Shown: one piece after another, positions 1 to 12,670 of the stretch
How positions within the stretch are numbered: position 1 is the first letter of the stretch
Layout of the letters: each line of letters starts with the position of its first letter
NCBI RefSeq assembly: GCF_014898815.1
Contig: NW_026515406.1
Coordinates: 558,001 to 622,000, forward strand
Direction of reading: 5' to 3'
Length of the DNA: 64,000 nt
Source: Panonychus citri
Lineage: Eukaryota; Arthropoda; Arachnida; Trombidiformes; Tetranychidae
Made by a program: the position numbers and the translations under genes
Notes under the pieces: generated by a model
Database searches by the model: none
Told to the model about the DNA's origin: nothing
What the model saw: only the letters and a program-made list of their open reading frames with translations

Positions 1-1328
1 TTGCTTAACTATTTTACATCGAGGATTAAAAGATTGTGATAAGAATGAAATTGAACCTAATATGGTTAATTTGCAAAAATTTGCTCTCAAATTGTTGGAT
101 TATCGATCAGTTAATTGTGATTCCGATGAGGATATTAAATCAATCAATAAGATTGAAGATAAAAGTTTAGATGCAATAACTTCATTCGTGCCGAAACTAT
201 CAGAGGCCAGTTTCAGATCATTTTTCTACAAGGTAAAGTTTAAATTGTCCAATTTAAAATGAATAATTTTCACTAATTGTTGTTTTTCGCTAATTAATTT
301 CTATTTCATTATTTTTATTTAGGTCTATGATTGGGTGAAAACTGGTGATGGAAATAATAATTACCACAGAGTCTTAACCTTTTACCGATTAACCAACAAA
401 TTGGCCGATAAATTGAAAAATCTATTCAGTGCATTTGCTGCTCCTTATATTGTGATTAATTGTATCAAACAATTAAAAGCTTTTCACATTAATTCTGAAA
501 ACGGGATGTTGAAATTATCCAACGATAATAAAACAAAGACTGACAATGAACAAATTGGTCACTTAATCATTAGCAATATACTGACCACTCTAGCTAAAAG
601 TTTCCAACACGATGTCGCCTCTACTTTTGCCACTCCTGATCGTAGTAAAAAATTATATCCTTTGATATTGGATCAGGTAAATTAATCGTAATTGTTGTCC
701 ATTAATCAATTTTTCGCTTCAAATGATGTAAATTTTATTTTTCGTCACCTGAAAAGTGTAAACTCACTTATGTGTGGAAACAATCAACTGATTCTGAAGC
801 AAACTTTTGATTAGAAAAAAAATATGTAACTTACTATATCCACAATTAATTAATTTCTCTTTTCTTTAATTGTTACAGATCACCAATGACTTTGGTCCAA
901 ATGATAAATACTGTCAACGAATCGATGAAGGTGTTATCCCTTGTATTCAGCATTTGGTCAAGTCGGTAAATGACCATAACATTGTGAAAGATGCTAATTA
1001 CCAATTGTTATTGAAAACCAGGGAGAATTCAGCTAAGGTAATTGATTGAACTTTCTAATTTTGATATTTTCTTTTCTATTATGGTAAATTAATTGATTTG
1101 ATTTTTCTCTCTCTTTAATTGTTCCCTCAGGTTCGTTATCAAGCTTTACATGTTCTCCATCAATTAATCTTATCTATGACCGAGGAATACACACCATATA
1201 TTCCGGAAGCAGTTCCATTCTTGGCGGAACTTCATGAGGACGATTCAGATGAAATTCAGAAATTATTGTTAATCGTTTTTGGAGACATTGAGAAAATTTT
1301 CGGGGAACCAATTAACTCTTATTTTTGA
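1..1328 (+). CDS. HEATR1: HEATR1/UTP10 (BP28) C-terminal part, 5' incomplete
   Basis: C-terminal end of the large HEAT-repeat protein HEATR1 (yeast Utp10), an SSU-processome component for pre-rRNA transcription and 18S processing in the nucleolus. Exons: <2-232, 323-676, 879-1037, 1131-1328 (stop TGA 1326-1328), joined by GT-AG introns of 90, 202 and 93 bases that keep frame. The first exon is open to the window edge, so the start lies outside. What identifies it is the BP28 C-terminal region: FYKVYDWVKT at the first junction, then the last HEAT unit with VRYQALHVLHQLILSMTEEY and PEAVPFLAELHEDDSDEIQK. The protein ends 12 residues after a predicted IFGDIEK-like helix, as in other HEATR1 proteins. 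It is convergent with the small secreted gene at 1862-2350. Identity is from remembered family sequence. Confidence 0.88.
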
Positions 1329-1861
1329 TGACACAATTAACTATTACCAATCACGAACAAGAAAAGAAATTGATAATTTGGTGATTAATTGTGATTACGA
1401 ATTGAGAAAATTTAATTCGTTCATTCATATAACTATTACATTGTAATATTTTTTTGATATTTATCTGTGGTTCATTTGATTGTACAATTTGTATACTTTA
1501 TGTTAACTCCGATTTAATTGTTAATCTAATTACGACGACAATTAAATTTTCATGAAACAAAAAGTTAACTATGGTTGTGTTTGATTTTTATTGTTATTGA
1601 TTAATTAGACACTAATTGTTCGGGTTAATTACTCACTATTATTAGAGAAAAACAATTAATCATGTTCTTGTTCATGATGATCAATCATTTGAACTATTTA
1701 ATGAAATTAATTATCAACTTGAATATTGATAAATCATCGTAACAATTACATAATTACACAGTCTAATTAAAAGGTAGTTACGGTGATAACAATTTAATTG
1801 TAATCGTTGAAGTTACAATTAGTCAAATTTGACCGATGAACTGATCAGTTGGGATTAACAG
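1329..1861. other. Intergenic, convergent 3' ends
   Basis: About 530 bases of AT-rich sequence between two converging genes. It is dense in TAATTG/CAATTA words. No coding potential or RNA gene was recognised. Confidence 0.6.
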
Positions 1862-2350
1862 TTAATCGTAATCATTTGGATGGTGATTGTAATCAACTGT
1901 TGGATTGTGATTAACTTGATCATCTGAATCAATTATTGAAGTTGATTGTTGGTGATGATAAATTGTCTCTTCTTCGTCTTGATTAATCCGATGATGGTGC
2001 AAATTGTTTGGGTAATTGTTTTGTCCAGTCACTGTTATCCCTGGGAAACTCAATGCCCGAGGCGGTGGGTCATGTTCAGAGGGCGGGGAGGGCAGGAAAT
2101 GAGCGGAAATCCTTATGGGAGGCAATTTGAATCTCGGCAAAGCAAATGAAAAGGGTTGAAGATTAATCCGGAAATTAAGCCGAATTTCACATCGACTAAT
2201 TGTAATTAATCCAATTGAGACACTAATTAACATCCAGATCACATTGGGCTTTGAAAGAAAAGTTGATCAAAAATTAACTTTCTAATATTTCACTTAATCC
2301 ACAATTAAGATCTACAATTGAAACGATTTACTTACCTTCATTTTGCTCAT
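1862..2350 (-). CDS. Small secreted His/Asn/Pro-rich protein, unknown function
   Basis: Two exons on the minus strand: 2336-2350 (ATG at 2348-2350, donor GTAAG) and 1862-2248 (acceptor TTTCAAAG), phase 0, giving 133 residues. A short basic start (MSKMKPN) followed by a hydrophobic stretch, VIWMLISVSIGLITISRC, makes a good signal peptide. The mature part begins with alternating basic and hydrophobic residues (EIRLNFRINLQPF), then a Pro-rich segment, and ends in an Asp/Asn/His-rich tail with HHHR, YHH and NHHPNDYD. There are no cysteines beyond the signal region, so it is not a disulphide-knotted peptide. I recognise no family. The five-codon first exon carrying the start is a typical arrangement for arthropod secreted proteins, which supports the model. 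It could be a cuticle or salivary protein; that is a guess. Confidence 0.55.
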
Positions 2351-3070
2351 TGATTGTTGTTATTGACTAAATTGTAAACAATTGCTAAGTTTCATTAAAT
2401 TCATTTTTAATCAACTGATTGTGTTGATAGTTTTTGATTTTCATTTGAAACTTTGACATGAATCTTACCATTTAAAATTGATCAAGTTAATCATTTACTG
2501 ATTGTTGTTTATTCTGATTGCTTCCTTGATTTTTTGGCTAATGATTAATGGTTAATTTTGTTCATTAAGATCAATTGATTTTTGATTGTTACTGTGTCGT
2601 TATATTAATCATTTTCAAAAGTAATCAAAGGTGATTTACTTTCTCACACTTAATTGTTATTTTTATACTTTTTTCAACTTTATTTCCTTAATTAGTTAAT
2701 ATGTTACCGAATCAATTAAATTAATTGGTGATATAATTTTTCTCTCAATTTATTCACTATGAAGTTAATTGTTGATGATAAGAGCTCATTGTAATAATTG
2801 TCTTCTCAAATTATTAATACATTTAAATATTAAAGGTTATAAGTTGCGGTCAAGTAATTGTGACAATTACTTAATGACGATCTGATTGTTATTGATGATT
2901 TAATTGATTTGTTTTCCATCAGATATAAAAGAAAAACATCTAAACAATAAAAAAATCGTAAATTTGTCTAACAATCAAACTTTGTGATTTAACTTGAATG
3001 ATGAAAATATGAATGTTGACAAATTGATAAGGTTAATTGTTAATGATTAATTAATTGTCCATCATTGGAA
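2351..3070. other. Intergenic, upstream of small secreted gene
   Basis: About 720 AT-rich bases between the start of the small secreted gene and the stop of the cathepsin B gene. Nothing coding was seen on either strand. Confidence 0.55.
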
Positions 3071-4520
3071 TTACAATTTGGGTAGTCCAGCGTTAACTTT
3101 TCCTTCAATACCACATTCATTGGTTCCTCGTTTGATCTTGAAATAGCCTGAATTCAATAAGAGTTGAAAGTCAATTGGATTTAATTGTTTACTAATTGTT
3201 AGTAAATGAGTAGTTCTTACCCTTATCTCCCCAATCAGTGTTCCAGGAATTAGCAACAAGCCAATAATCAACACCATTCTCAACTCCCCAACCAAGGATA
3301 CGAATCGCATGACCGCCAAGTTGCTCATGAGAGTGTCGTTGGTAAACACCTAGAAATTAAATCAATAGAGAGGAAAAATTTAATACTTCAGTTACTAGAG
3401 TTGATTAGATTGGAATGATAGAGCTCTTCAAATGAAAGCCAATTAAGATTAACGAACCTGATGCATAAGAAACGAAATCAGAGTAGACGGTAAAAGCTCC
3501 TGTAATTAGAAATGAAGGAAAAATAAATGGTCAGTTTGATGATTAATTATTACTTGTTTCTATCAATACCTTCAACTGGACCATTGGTCATGATTTCTGT
3601 TTGAATTTTGGCCACACCACTAACGGAATATGATTTGGATCCATAGTGTTTATCGGCTTCATAAGATTTATTGTATCCTGGTTGACATGTTTTCTCACAT
3701 TTTGGTGTCTTTTCCATTTTACAATCAGGTCGAGGTCCGACAATGTGATGTTCACACGGGGCTATCTTGTAGGGTTGACAACCCTCTCCCTCGTATAATC
3801 CACCGGTGACAATACCGCGATGGACCCAATGCCACCAGGCCATTCCAGGGAAACCACCGTTACACCCGAAACCACAAAGGAAACCACAACAAGTTAGCAA
3901 ATCTTCAGCCGATAAAATTACCTGAGCCTTTTGACCCGAAGCGATACAAATACGATCAGACATGGCCTCAACTGCACCAAATGCCCAACAAGAGCCACAA
4001 GACGCTTGATCTCTAATAAACGAGATCGAATCACATCCCGGCCAAGCTTCACGAGCATCAAATTCATCAGGAATATCGGAAGCAATTGGAAAATCTTCCT
4101 CGGCCAATGGAATCACATTATCGTAAGTATGATGAACACCCATTAATCCTTTCACATAATCCAGGGAAACATTGGCAAAGTTTTTCTTAGCCTAAAAAGA
4201 GACAAAGAGAAGAGAAATTGAGAATCAATTGTATTGACAACAAACAAAGAAAATTCAATTTTCCACCAAAAATGGTTAATATTACATGACAATCACTGCG
4301 AATCAAGTGTAACAATCAACAGAAAAGAAAAATTAAATTCTTTAATGGTGAAAGTTATAAGAAAAGCTAAACAAAGACTTACCTTCCATGTAGAGTTGAG
4401 TGAATTAATTTCGTTAATCATTTCATCCGACAATGGATCAATTGTCTCAGAGAGAAATACATGTTCACTTCCATAGTTTAAAGCAATTAAACTAAACAGA
4501 ATTGAAATAATTGTCAACAT
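3071..4520 (-). CDS. Cathepsin B-like cysteine protease (papain family C1A)
   Basis: Secreted or lysosomal cysteine protease. Five exons: 4383-4520, 3570-4191, 3458-3499, 3221-3349, 3071-3147; 335 residues, the usual cathepsin B length. Start ATG 4518-4520 opens a signal peptide (MLTIISILFSLIALNYG); an upstream TTG in frame is not a likely start. A cathepsin B propeptide follows (LSDEMINEINSLNSTWKA, then NFANVSLDYVKGLMG). Mature enzyme: PDEFDAREAWPGC, catalytic Cys114 in DQASCGSCWAF with the oxyanion Gln108, the catalytic His in GGHAIRILGWG and the Asn in NSWNTDWGDKG. The occluding loop is present, with the histidine pair His194-His195 in PCEHHIVGPRPDC, so dipeptidyl carboxypeptidase activity is expected. 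In plant-feeding mites such enzymes act in gut protein digestion (established for the group, inferred for this gene). Introns are 60-190 bases. Confidence 0.95.
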
Positions 4521-5095
4521 AATTAAGAAACGAAAGTACAATCAACAAGATGAATTTCTAATAACAATGTTGCTCCGATAAAAGTAAACAAAGAAATGAC
4601 AAAGAAAAGAATAAGAAAGAAAAAAGAAAGAAAAAAGAAAGAGAAAATTTTCTTCTTTCAATTTGGTCTCATGATTTGTTTTAATTGTTTCTATTTAGAA
4701 AACAATTAACTCTAAGATTAACTTGTTTTCTTTTTTTTGTCAGAGAACTTTGATCGTATTGATAGAAATCATTTCCATTGATAATAATCATTGAATTGGA
4801 AAATAAATTGTCACATTTTCGTTTGTTCATTTAACACAAATATTGATTTAATTTATTATTTATCTTTAATTGTGATGATAAAAAATGATTATTTGATTTA
4901 TGATATAATAGATTTGAAGTAAATTAACAAGTCACAGAATTTAGATAAACAATTGTTTCGATATAATAAAAAGTTGATTAGAAAAATTTATAATGATGTT
5001 AATTAAAAATAATAATAACAATAGTTGATTTGATTCATTTCCAATATTTTAGATTTGGTTTTGTTTTTCTCAACAATTAATTGTTAATTATTGAT
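4521..5095. other. Intergenic, promoter side of cathepsin B
   Basis: Holds the 5' flank of the cathepsin B gene and the 3' flank of SPG11. It contains an A/G-rich tract around 4600-4650 (GAAAGAAAAAAG units) and is otherwise plain AT-rich sequence. Confidence 0.5.
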
Positions 5096-8000
5096 TCATA
5101 GATTTCCTTGACGTCTGAGATCACTGAGATAGGCTCCATTGATATCTTTGAGTAAATTGTTGGAAGCTTCAACGAAACCCAATTCTTGTGAATATTTGTA
5201 AACTTGAACCAGATCATTTGATTGTTTGACTAATTTATGAAGGTTACTCTTCATTGTGGACAATTTATCGGAGGGTAGATTACGATTATTGGTACGAAAT
5301 TTAATATATAAACCGTAAATTTCCTCTAAATTGTTTGGATTAAGAGGAAAAGTGTTGTTATAATCTCTTAAATAAGTCCAATCACCGCGATTAACGACAT
5401 TGTTGAAAATGGCGATTGCCCATTGTCGATGATTTTGATAAGCATCGGCAACAATTAGCGCTTCGATGAACTTGGAATGGCGAGCAATGAAATCGGTCAC
5501 CATGGTGTCCGATAAATTGATCAAGATAACGCCCGAGGGTAAATAATGAATTTGAAGAGCAACAAGTTGAGCCATTTTATCACAATAATCCGATCGGGCA
5601 AAAACACCCGCTTTCTTGTAGCTCTCCGCCGCGTCCATCAGCTCTTGTAAAATCTTTTCCAGCTCCTCTTTGTATGACATACAATTTTGCTGCCGCCGAA
5701 GGTTAATTGAGCCTAGTGATTTGATTGCTCCCGATTCTAACATTTCAGCGATTTCTCGATGCATACTAAAGTTAAGCGCAATCAACGGGTACATCTCTTT
5801 GTCTCCCTTGAGATAATCTAAAAGTGCAACTCGTAGTTTGTTACACTTTTGATTACCTCGACGAAGAAGTAACTCAAATTGATGATCTTCACGGAGAATG
5901 TCAAAAATGTAAGACATCTCAGAATATCGACCGATTCCGGTTAGAAGACGAATCATTGCTTGGTGATTCTTGGTTATGGTCAAATGTTGAATTATCAATA
6001 TTCGAGCATTTCGAAGGACCAATGAGATACCTTCGATATCACAGCAAAGGGTAAAACATTCATGGGCTTTGATACAGATTTCAACGGACATTAAAGGTGA
6101 AACATTGGTTCGTAAGATGTCAAGTAATTGCCGACCAAGAATCGCTGGATCATTGATTAATCGGATCAATGCGAGGAAATTTGTTGCCGTCGCATTTTCA
6201 TAAGAGCCATTTTTAATTTCCCCGATACCACTTTCACTTGATTCACTTTGAGCAATATCATTTTTAATTGCAGGTAAAATTTCCGCCAAAACTAAATTGG
6301 AAACTTTATCATCGCCAATTTTACCAAAACTAATCAACTCTTTGGCATAAGCTAACGCTTCAGGATTAGTTGTCGATCTCTTGACCAATTCAGATAATAT
6401 GGACAATTCATCTCGTTCCTCGGCGAGTTCAGAATAACGCTTTTCAATAACCTGAGGAAATGACAAATTCAAACAATTAAGAGACCAAAACTCTAAGATT
6501 ATTATATAAAATCTACTTACAAATGATATTTTATAATAAAGAATAATTCGTTGACAAGCATTCTCAGCATGTTCTGATAGAGAGAGACACTTTTCCAAAA
6601 CCTTGACCACTTGACCAGATTCAAGGGGTGGTCGCATCAACAATTGGGTAACTGTGCAAATACAACAAAAAAACAATTAGTTCATCATAATCAAAACTAC
6701 TACAATTTAAGTGTTACCTTGAGCGATATCTGTGAATCCGTATTCTTTGGCAGTAACTTCAAAATATGTTCGAGCACTAAATGGTTGACTTAAGAAAAAA
6801 TCGTTGGCCAGTAAATTGCTAAACTGTTAACAATTAACGAGTTTGAAACAAAAAAATTAGAATTTAGAGTAAATTGATTAATCAACCTGATGGTACACTT
6901 ACATTGATGAAAAGCAAATCGTGACTTCGAACTCTGTAAAGGTACTCTAAACGATAGGCCAACTCGATTTTGCCGACATTTAAAATTTTACCAATAATTA
7001 TTCGTAGCACTCGAGCCTCTTCATCGGTCAATTCTGTCGCTAGATGATTTGTACCTTTGGTCCCCTTACTGGGTGGAATTGTATCTTTCGCAATGTTTAA
7101 AATATTTTCCCAAATATCGGTCCAATCGATTAGTTCATCGGGATGAATGGAATTCAGTTCAATGGATATAACTGTATTCCAAAGGGCAAGTTCACATGAA
7201 ATAATATCATTATGATCAGCTGATGATTTGGTTGCATAATAAAAGTCTTTGGCCAAGATGAAGGCATTGGTCAGTTCACAATAAAAGGTACTACGAAATT
7301 CTTGAATAAATTTTCGAATTACTGTCAGGTCAATTTGTCGTTCTTCAAGATCGTTGAAACATTTTTTCCAAAGAGAGAAATTGCTTTTATCAATTTGAAT
7401 TTTTTTCCTCCATCCATTGACATAAATTGTATCATCAGTGAGTTCATTGATTGTGGCAAATTGTTGAGCTTCCAGATAAAAGCCTCGCTCTTGTAGTTCG
7501 TAGACAAATGATAGGACACGTTCATTATATTCATCAGTTGCCGGTTGGAAATCAAGGAAATCACAAATGTTCAGACGGTTAAGACTTAGACTAGTTTCTT
7601 GGACACATTGGGATAAGCGATAAATTTTACGAAAATCGGGAACACAAGCTGAAGAAACAACGAAAAACAATTAGTAAACAATTGATTTAACCTTTTTCTC
7701 CAAACAATACTTACTTTCTTCATCGAAACTACTTTGAAGTCGAGCAAAATCTAAGTGTCGTAAAAGTATATGAAGCTCATACTCTGAGTCCGCGGCTTTT
7801 AGTCCACTGGACAATATGATGACCGATGTTTCCTCCATCCAGGCCTTTGATGATAAAAGACCTCGAGAGTCAACGGGTTTCTTATAATTCCACAGGCACA
7901 CTTGGAATGTCTTCAACTTTTTAACAGACTCATAGTAATCTTTTTCCACCAGAAATTCAATGAAAAATTGAACCAGATCAATAAGCGGACTGTTGGGCAA

Positions 8001-11000
8001 GGAAAATATTCTGAGAGCGTTACGGAAAACGATAAAGTTACTTGGTACTTGTAAGGCACTTTGAATCAGTGTATTAAAATCTTGTTGATTCCAAAGGATT
8101 GAATTAGATGAAGGCCGAATCGATTTATCGTCCGGCATTTGGAAAGAGGAATGAAGCCAACAACAGAAACAATCAAAGGTTGAAAAGACGCTGTCGTTTT
8201 CTGAATTGGAATAAAGAGAAGCGGCAATTAAAGCGGGAATTGGATTAACTAGAGCTATAGATGCGTTTAGTAGTGATTTTCCTGGTTCCGAGGGATGGAA
8301 TCGTTGACAGGTCAATATTAGGTTGAAAAGATCCTTGGGTGGAGATTCTGGATCAAATTCAAGGTTTTCTTGTAAATCTCCGATCATTGAGCTCGAAGTG
8401 ACCGAAACCGTTTCTAGATTGGATAGATCAGTTTCACTAATAACGGAAGCTCTATCATCTTCTGGACTAACTGCTAATTGTTGTTGGACGTTTGGTGGGA
8501 TTGAACGTGTATTTGTTGGTGTTTTAAGTAGACCAAGTCTCGAATATAGTGTATCTCGAGATTCGGTTACTCGTCGACGGACAATTGATTGGGGACTTTT
8601 ACGTTCGCTAGTGACCATTGAAGAGCTGAATGCTTTCTCAAGATGTTCAGTTATACATCCACTGAAAGTGGTCAATAATTTACATACAATCTCCTTAGGG
8701 TATTCATAAAATTGCGAGTAAACTGTAAACATTAACCAATCGTTACAATCGATACATTTGTTGAGGTAAGTTAATGGTAAATCTAATTTGTAATGATTAG
8801 AGAAACTAATTGCCAGTTGATATTCAACACATTCGTCCATTGTACATTCATTTTCACCGTATTTCTTGGTGAATGAGGTTAAAAGTAGTTCCATCAGGTG
8901 AGTAATTGCTCCTTTCTCATTGTGATAATAAGCTTTTCTCAAAACGTTTCCTAGTTCAATAGATTGAGCTTTTGTCTCCAGGCCTAAATATTTACCCGCG
9001 TGGGTCATTATAAGGTTGCCAATTGCAAGGTGAAGTCTAAAATTTGTCGAATTGATTTTGAACAGTTCAAAGAATGTGACACAAGCCGATGTCATCTCCA
9101 AGCTGGTACAATTGTAGAAGGCTAAAAGAGCTGCTCGTTTACAGACGAGATCAATTTTCTTAGGCGAGGGTAAAGTAGATTTAGTTGACATCCATCGGGT
9201 GAAGGCTTCGAAAGGACGACCTCGTTTTAGGTGATAAATGAATGTGAGGTTCGCTTTCAGGCCAAGTCCGACCAACTTGGGGTGGGAAAAGTGGGGAAGT
9301 TCACCGAGAATCGTTGAATCATTTGAAATACGGTAATTATTTGTCGTTTGCCACGTGAATAGACGGGTAATGTCAAGGTCAATTGTCTCATTGAGAAGAG
9401 TATATATTGATGGGAATTCACTTCCTTGCATAGGAAGGAAGGGAAGATTCAATTCTTTCATGGAAACCGTGGCAAGATATAAGAGAGGATAATTTTTTTC
9501 CATAGCTTTTAGAAGTGAATCTTTTTCAGCGAACCAAAGTTCATCTGGTGATGCGGTTAAAAATGATAAAGTTCCTTTGGGAGCAAATTGAGAGGCAAGA
9601 ATTGCAAGTTTGCCTAAATCAGCGTCCAACAGGGATTGTAAATTAACTGGTGATTTAAGGTCATAAAGGTAACGGGAAACTTCAAGAATTGAATTAAGAG
9701 TATGATAGTCTTTGAGTGGATCTTCATTCCAAGTTTTAAATCGTTGTAAGAGATTGCCCATTTTCGGGTCAATTGAACACTTTTCCAGGTTAACTTGAAA
9801 TTCATTTTGAACATATGACCAATATAATATTTGATAGAGTGAATTTTCAGCACAATATTCAATGAATTGCTTATGAAATTGTTGATAACTAATCATTGTG
9901 GTTTTATTGAACAACGGGTGATCAGCAAATCCAGTTAATATGCCAGTTTTTTCAGCAGGACATGAACGGAAAAGACGACGAATCAAAAGTGGCATATTAT
10001 CCAATTCACTGGAACTAAAAATACCATAATTACCCAAAGAGGATAAAGTTGATTCTCTTAGGTAATCTTGACCATCGATGATTAACTGATCAATCATTGA
10101 TTGGGTTATTTTAGCTGAGAAAACAGTTCCATCTTGAGAATCGCCAGTTTTAGCGTTATCATAATATCGAGTGATCCACATTTTAAGTAAATTAATTCGA
10201 TTAGTTTTGACTAGATAGGACCAAATTTGACTTGGTTCGACTACTTTTAAACAAGAGGTTCGATTTTTTGAATTCTCCTGGAAAATCCCATAGGTCAACA
10301 GGTCACCTTGGTAGCTCGATTTAACTGATCGTACACAGGAGAGGCTTAATCGTAGTTGCAATGGTTCGTTGACTTTTTCGATTAGACAAAGTCTCTCATA
10401 GATTAATTGGTCTTCGGAATTTAGACGATTAATTAAAAGAGATCGTAATTTATCGGTAAATGTATATTCCAAAATATATTTGAGAAGAAAGTTGTAATCA
10501 AGTCCGAGGCCAATTAAAATACTTTCCACTTGTTTAATTTCACCAGCTTTAAGATAGCTAATAATTGATTGGTAAACCATCTCATTGATTGATGACCATG
10601 GTAATTGTTCATTTCGTTTGTGGATAATATAATATTGGCCCAAGGGAAGACATTGATCTTTAATACAATTGATGAGAATCTGTTGTTTACTTGTTCCATC
10701 CCAAGAGCGGAAAATTTCAGTCCCCTCATCATTTGGTGTCTTTTCAACGGCAACTACAATATTTGATTCAGCTATAACCGCTCCAATGGTTGTCCGAATT
10801 AAGTTAATTTGATTGATTAATGAAGAGATGAAATGAGTTTTCTCCCGGTCAAGTGAAGGGCTAATAATGTGATTACTGTCTTCTCGATTTAATATCTCTA
10901 AAAGTGAGTTACTTGTTTGTAATGATATTCTTGCCAATCGTTGACCAAATTCATTCTCTTCTCTAGATTGGCCAACATGTAAAGTTGATTTTAAAATGAT

Positions 11001-11291
11001 TAATATTTTAGAAAAAACTTTCTCCCAATCATCGAAAAGAGGTTGACAATCATCACCATCAGCTCCATCCAAACTTGTACACAGTTTTTCCCAGTTAACT
11101 CGAAATGCTGTCAATCAAAGTAGAGAAAAGATTTATTCACATAATGAGTAACACTTTCAAATAGAATAGAATTTTTTAAAAAAAAGTAAATAAATTGTTA
11201 ATCATTTACCTTCAACTTGAATCCTAAGAAATGATGTGACATTGAAAATCTGTTTGTTTTTAAGGCCGAGCTCAAGAACAGCAAACTCCAT
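5096..11291 (-). CDS. SPG11: Spatacsin (SPG11 orthologue), N-terminal region not found
   Basis: Large lysosome-associated protein that works with spastizin and AP-5 in lysosome reformation and autophagy (family knowledge). Six exons: 11210-11291, 7715-11107, 6903-7648, 6718-6823, 6521-6651, 5096-6451; total 1937 codons plus stop. Recognition rests on the conserved spatacsin C-terminal domain: VTDFIARHSKFIEALIVADA, then RQWAIAIFNNVVNRGDWTYL and the final LLKDINGAYLSDL. The middle is predicted alpha-solenoid, with a Ser/Thr-rich disordered segment near 8300-8650. Human spatacsin is about 2440 residues, so roughly 500 N-terminal residues (the beta-propeller part) are absent. The reading frame is open upstream of ATG 11289-11291 as far as a TAA at about 11347, so this exon may really be internal with more exons upstream. 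The start given is therefore provisional. Confidence 0.85.
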
Positions 11292-12223
11292 TGAGAATAA
11301 CCTGTTAAAGTCTTGGACAGGAAATACAAAACCTCGATGAAATTAAAGTCCAACGAATAAAGGAAAAGATTCTCATAGGTTAATAAGTTAATTGCGAGTG
11401 TTAATAATGGTAATTAGATAATAAGTCAATTAGAAAACGATTGACATATTATATTCCATAGCTAATGGAATATTAATTTTTCCTTTAGTCGGATTAATGG
11501 ATTGGATTGATTGTTCGTAAATTAGTTGGTGGATGTTAATGATAATGGACAGAATAGTGAATGAAGATAAATTTTCTAACCCAATGTCATCTTTTTAAAT
11601 TTAGTAGTTTGATGACAAAAAAAGCTAAAATTGTAACAATTAAAGATGATCAAAGTTACACCAAAGGCTGAAAACACATCCGATTCTCAATGAGAGATGT
11701 CACTTGAAGAGGAGAAACATAACTACACAAGTAAGTAATAGATCACCAGCAGAAACCGCCCAGCATAATAAAGTAAAAGCGATTAAATCATCGAGACAAA
11801 TTGATTAGAATTAACAATCAATCAAATTAAATAAATTGTTCGGAATCAAATGATTTAAACAAAACATCTGATTGAAAGACGAAAGTAACACCATCTGTTG
11901 AAAAGAAAATCAAACGATAAGAAAAAAATTTATTCCAAAACCGATAATCAATAGTTTCCAATTTAAGCAATTACATTCACTTATTGTTGTTGATTAGTTT
12001 AATTAATTTCTCATCTTTTTTACAATTAGAATTGTTTCAATTTCTTTGGTTTGTTTTGAAATCGATGGAAAATGAGGGAGTGTATGTTAAGTATGGAACA
12101 GAATTGTAATTTTAATTCGGTCCCTCTCGATTCTTATTGGCTGAAAATTTTGTTGGTACTTTTTGTTTGTTTTTAAACAACAATTTAAATTTTTGTTTAT
12201 TGATTTGATTTAATCAATTAGAA
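11292..12223. other. Divergent promoter region SPG11/BAP18
   Basis: About 930 bases between two divergent genes. A short in-frame extension of the SPG11 first exon (to about 11347, minus strand) looks coding-like. No further SPG11 exon could be recognised here, and the rest is AT-rich without clear signals. Confidence 0.5.
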
Positions 12224-12670
12224 ATGTCATCTACTCCTGCTGCAGGTCGAGTTGCTGAAATTTTTAATTTTGCTGGTCAAGCTTTCAGTAAATTGGGAGA
12301 ATTGACCATGCATCTGGATGCAAGTGACGTCAATATCAATGGGTTAGTAAAAATGTCGATCTTTTCTTTCAAATTTTTATTTCTATTCTATTCTAATTGT
12401 TTCTTTGTTTTCTATTCTTTTTTTATTTTGGTAATTTTGTTCTTTTTGTGGAAAACTTTCGCTTCTTTGTTTGTGCTGTTATTGCTTCTCTCATTCTTGG
12501 TGTCAAATCTTGTGATTTTTGCTTCTTTTCTTCTTCATGGAGATAGACAAAAATGGGAAGAAGATGATGTTGAAATGTTCCGATTGACAGTTAAGAAATT
12601 TTCTGAAGAACTGAACAAAATTTCAGATAATATCTCCAAACCTCAGCGATCAGCCAAGAAGACGAGTTAA
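12224..12670 (+). CDS. BAP18: BAP18 homologue (chromatin complex subunit)
   Basis: Small nuclear protein homologous to BAP18/C17orf49, a subunit of MLL1/WDR5 and NURF/BPTF-type chromatin complexes that reads H3K4me3-linked chromatin (family knowledge). Two exons: 12224-12342 and 12547-12670, 80 residues. The N-terminal signature VAEIFNFAGQAFSKLGELTM matches human VGEIFSAAGAAFTKLGELTM, and the SANT-like helix WEEDDVEMFRLTVKKFSEEL matches WTETEIEMLRAAVKRFGDDL. It is much shorter than human BAP18 (172 residues), lacking the disordered C-terminal half. The 204-base intron (GT at 12343, AG at 12545-12546) is a multiple of three and has no stop codon, so the unspliced frame is also open (148 residues). 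The family match shows that splicing gives the normal product. A polyadenylation signal AATAAA lies at 12745-12750. Confidence 0.9.
   Translation: MSSTPAAGRVAEIFNFAGQAFSKLGELTMHLDASDVNINGLVKMSIFSFKFLFLFYSNCFFVFYSFFILVILFFLWKTFASLFVLLLLLSFLVSNLVIFASFLLHGDRQKWEEDDVEMFRLTVKKFSEELNKISDNISKPQRSAKKTS

Noticed and set aside
8323..8709. 128-codon plus frame inside SPG11
   Set aside because: Antisense to the conserved spatacsin reading frame.
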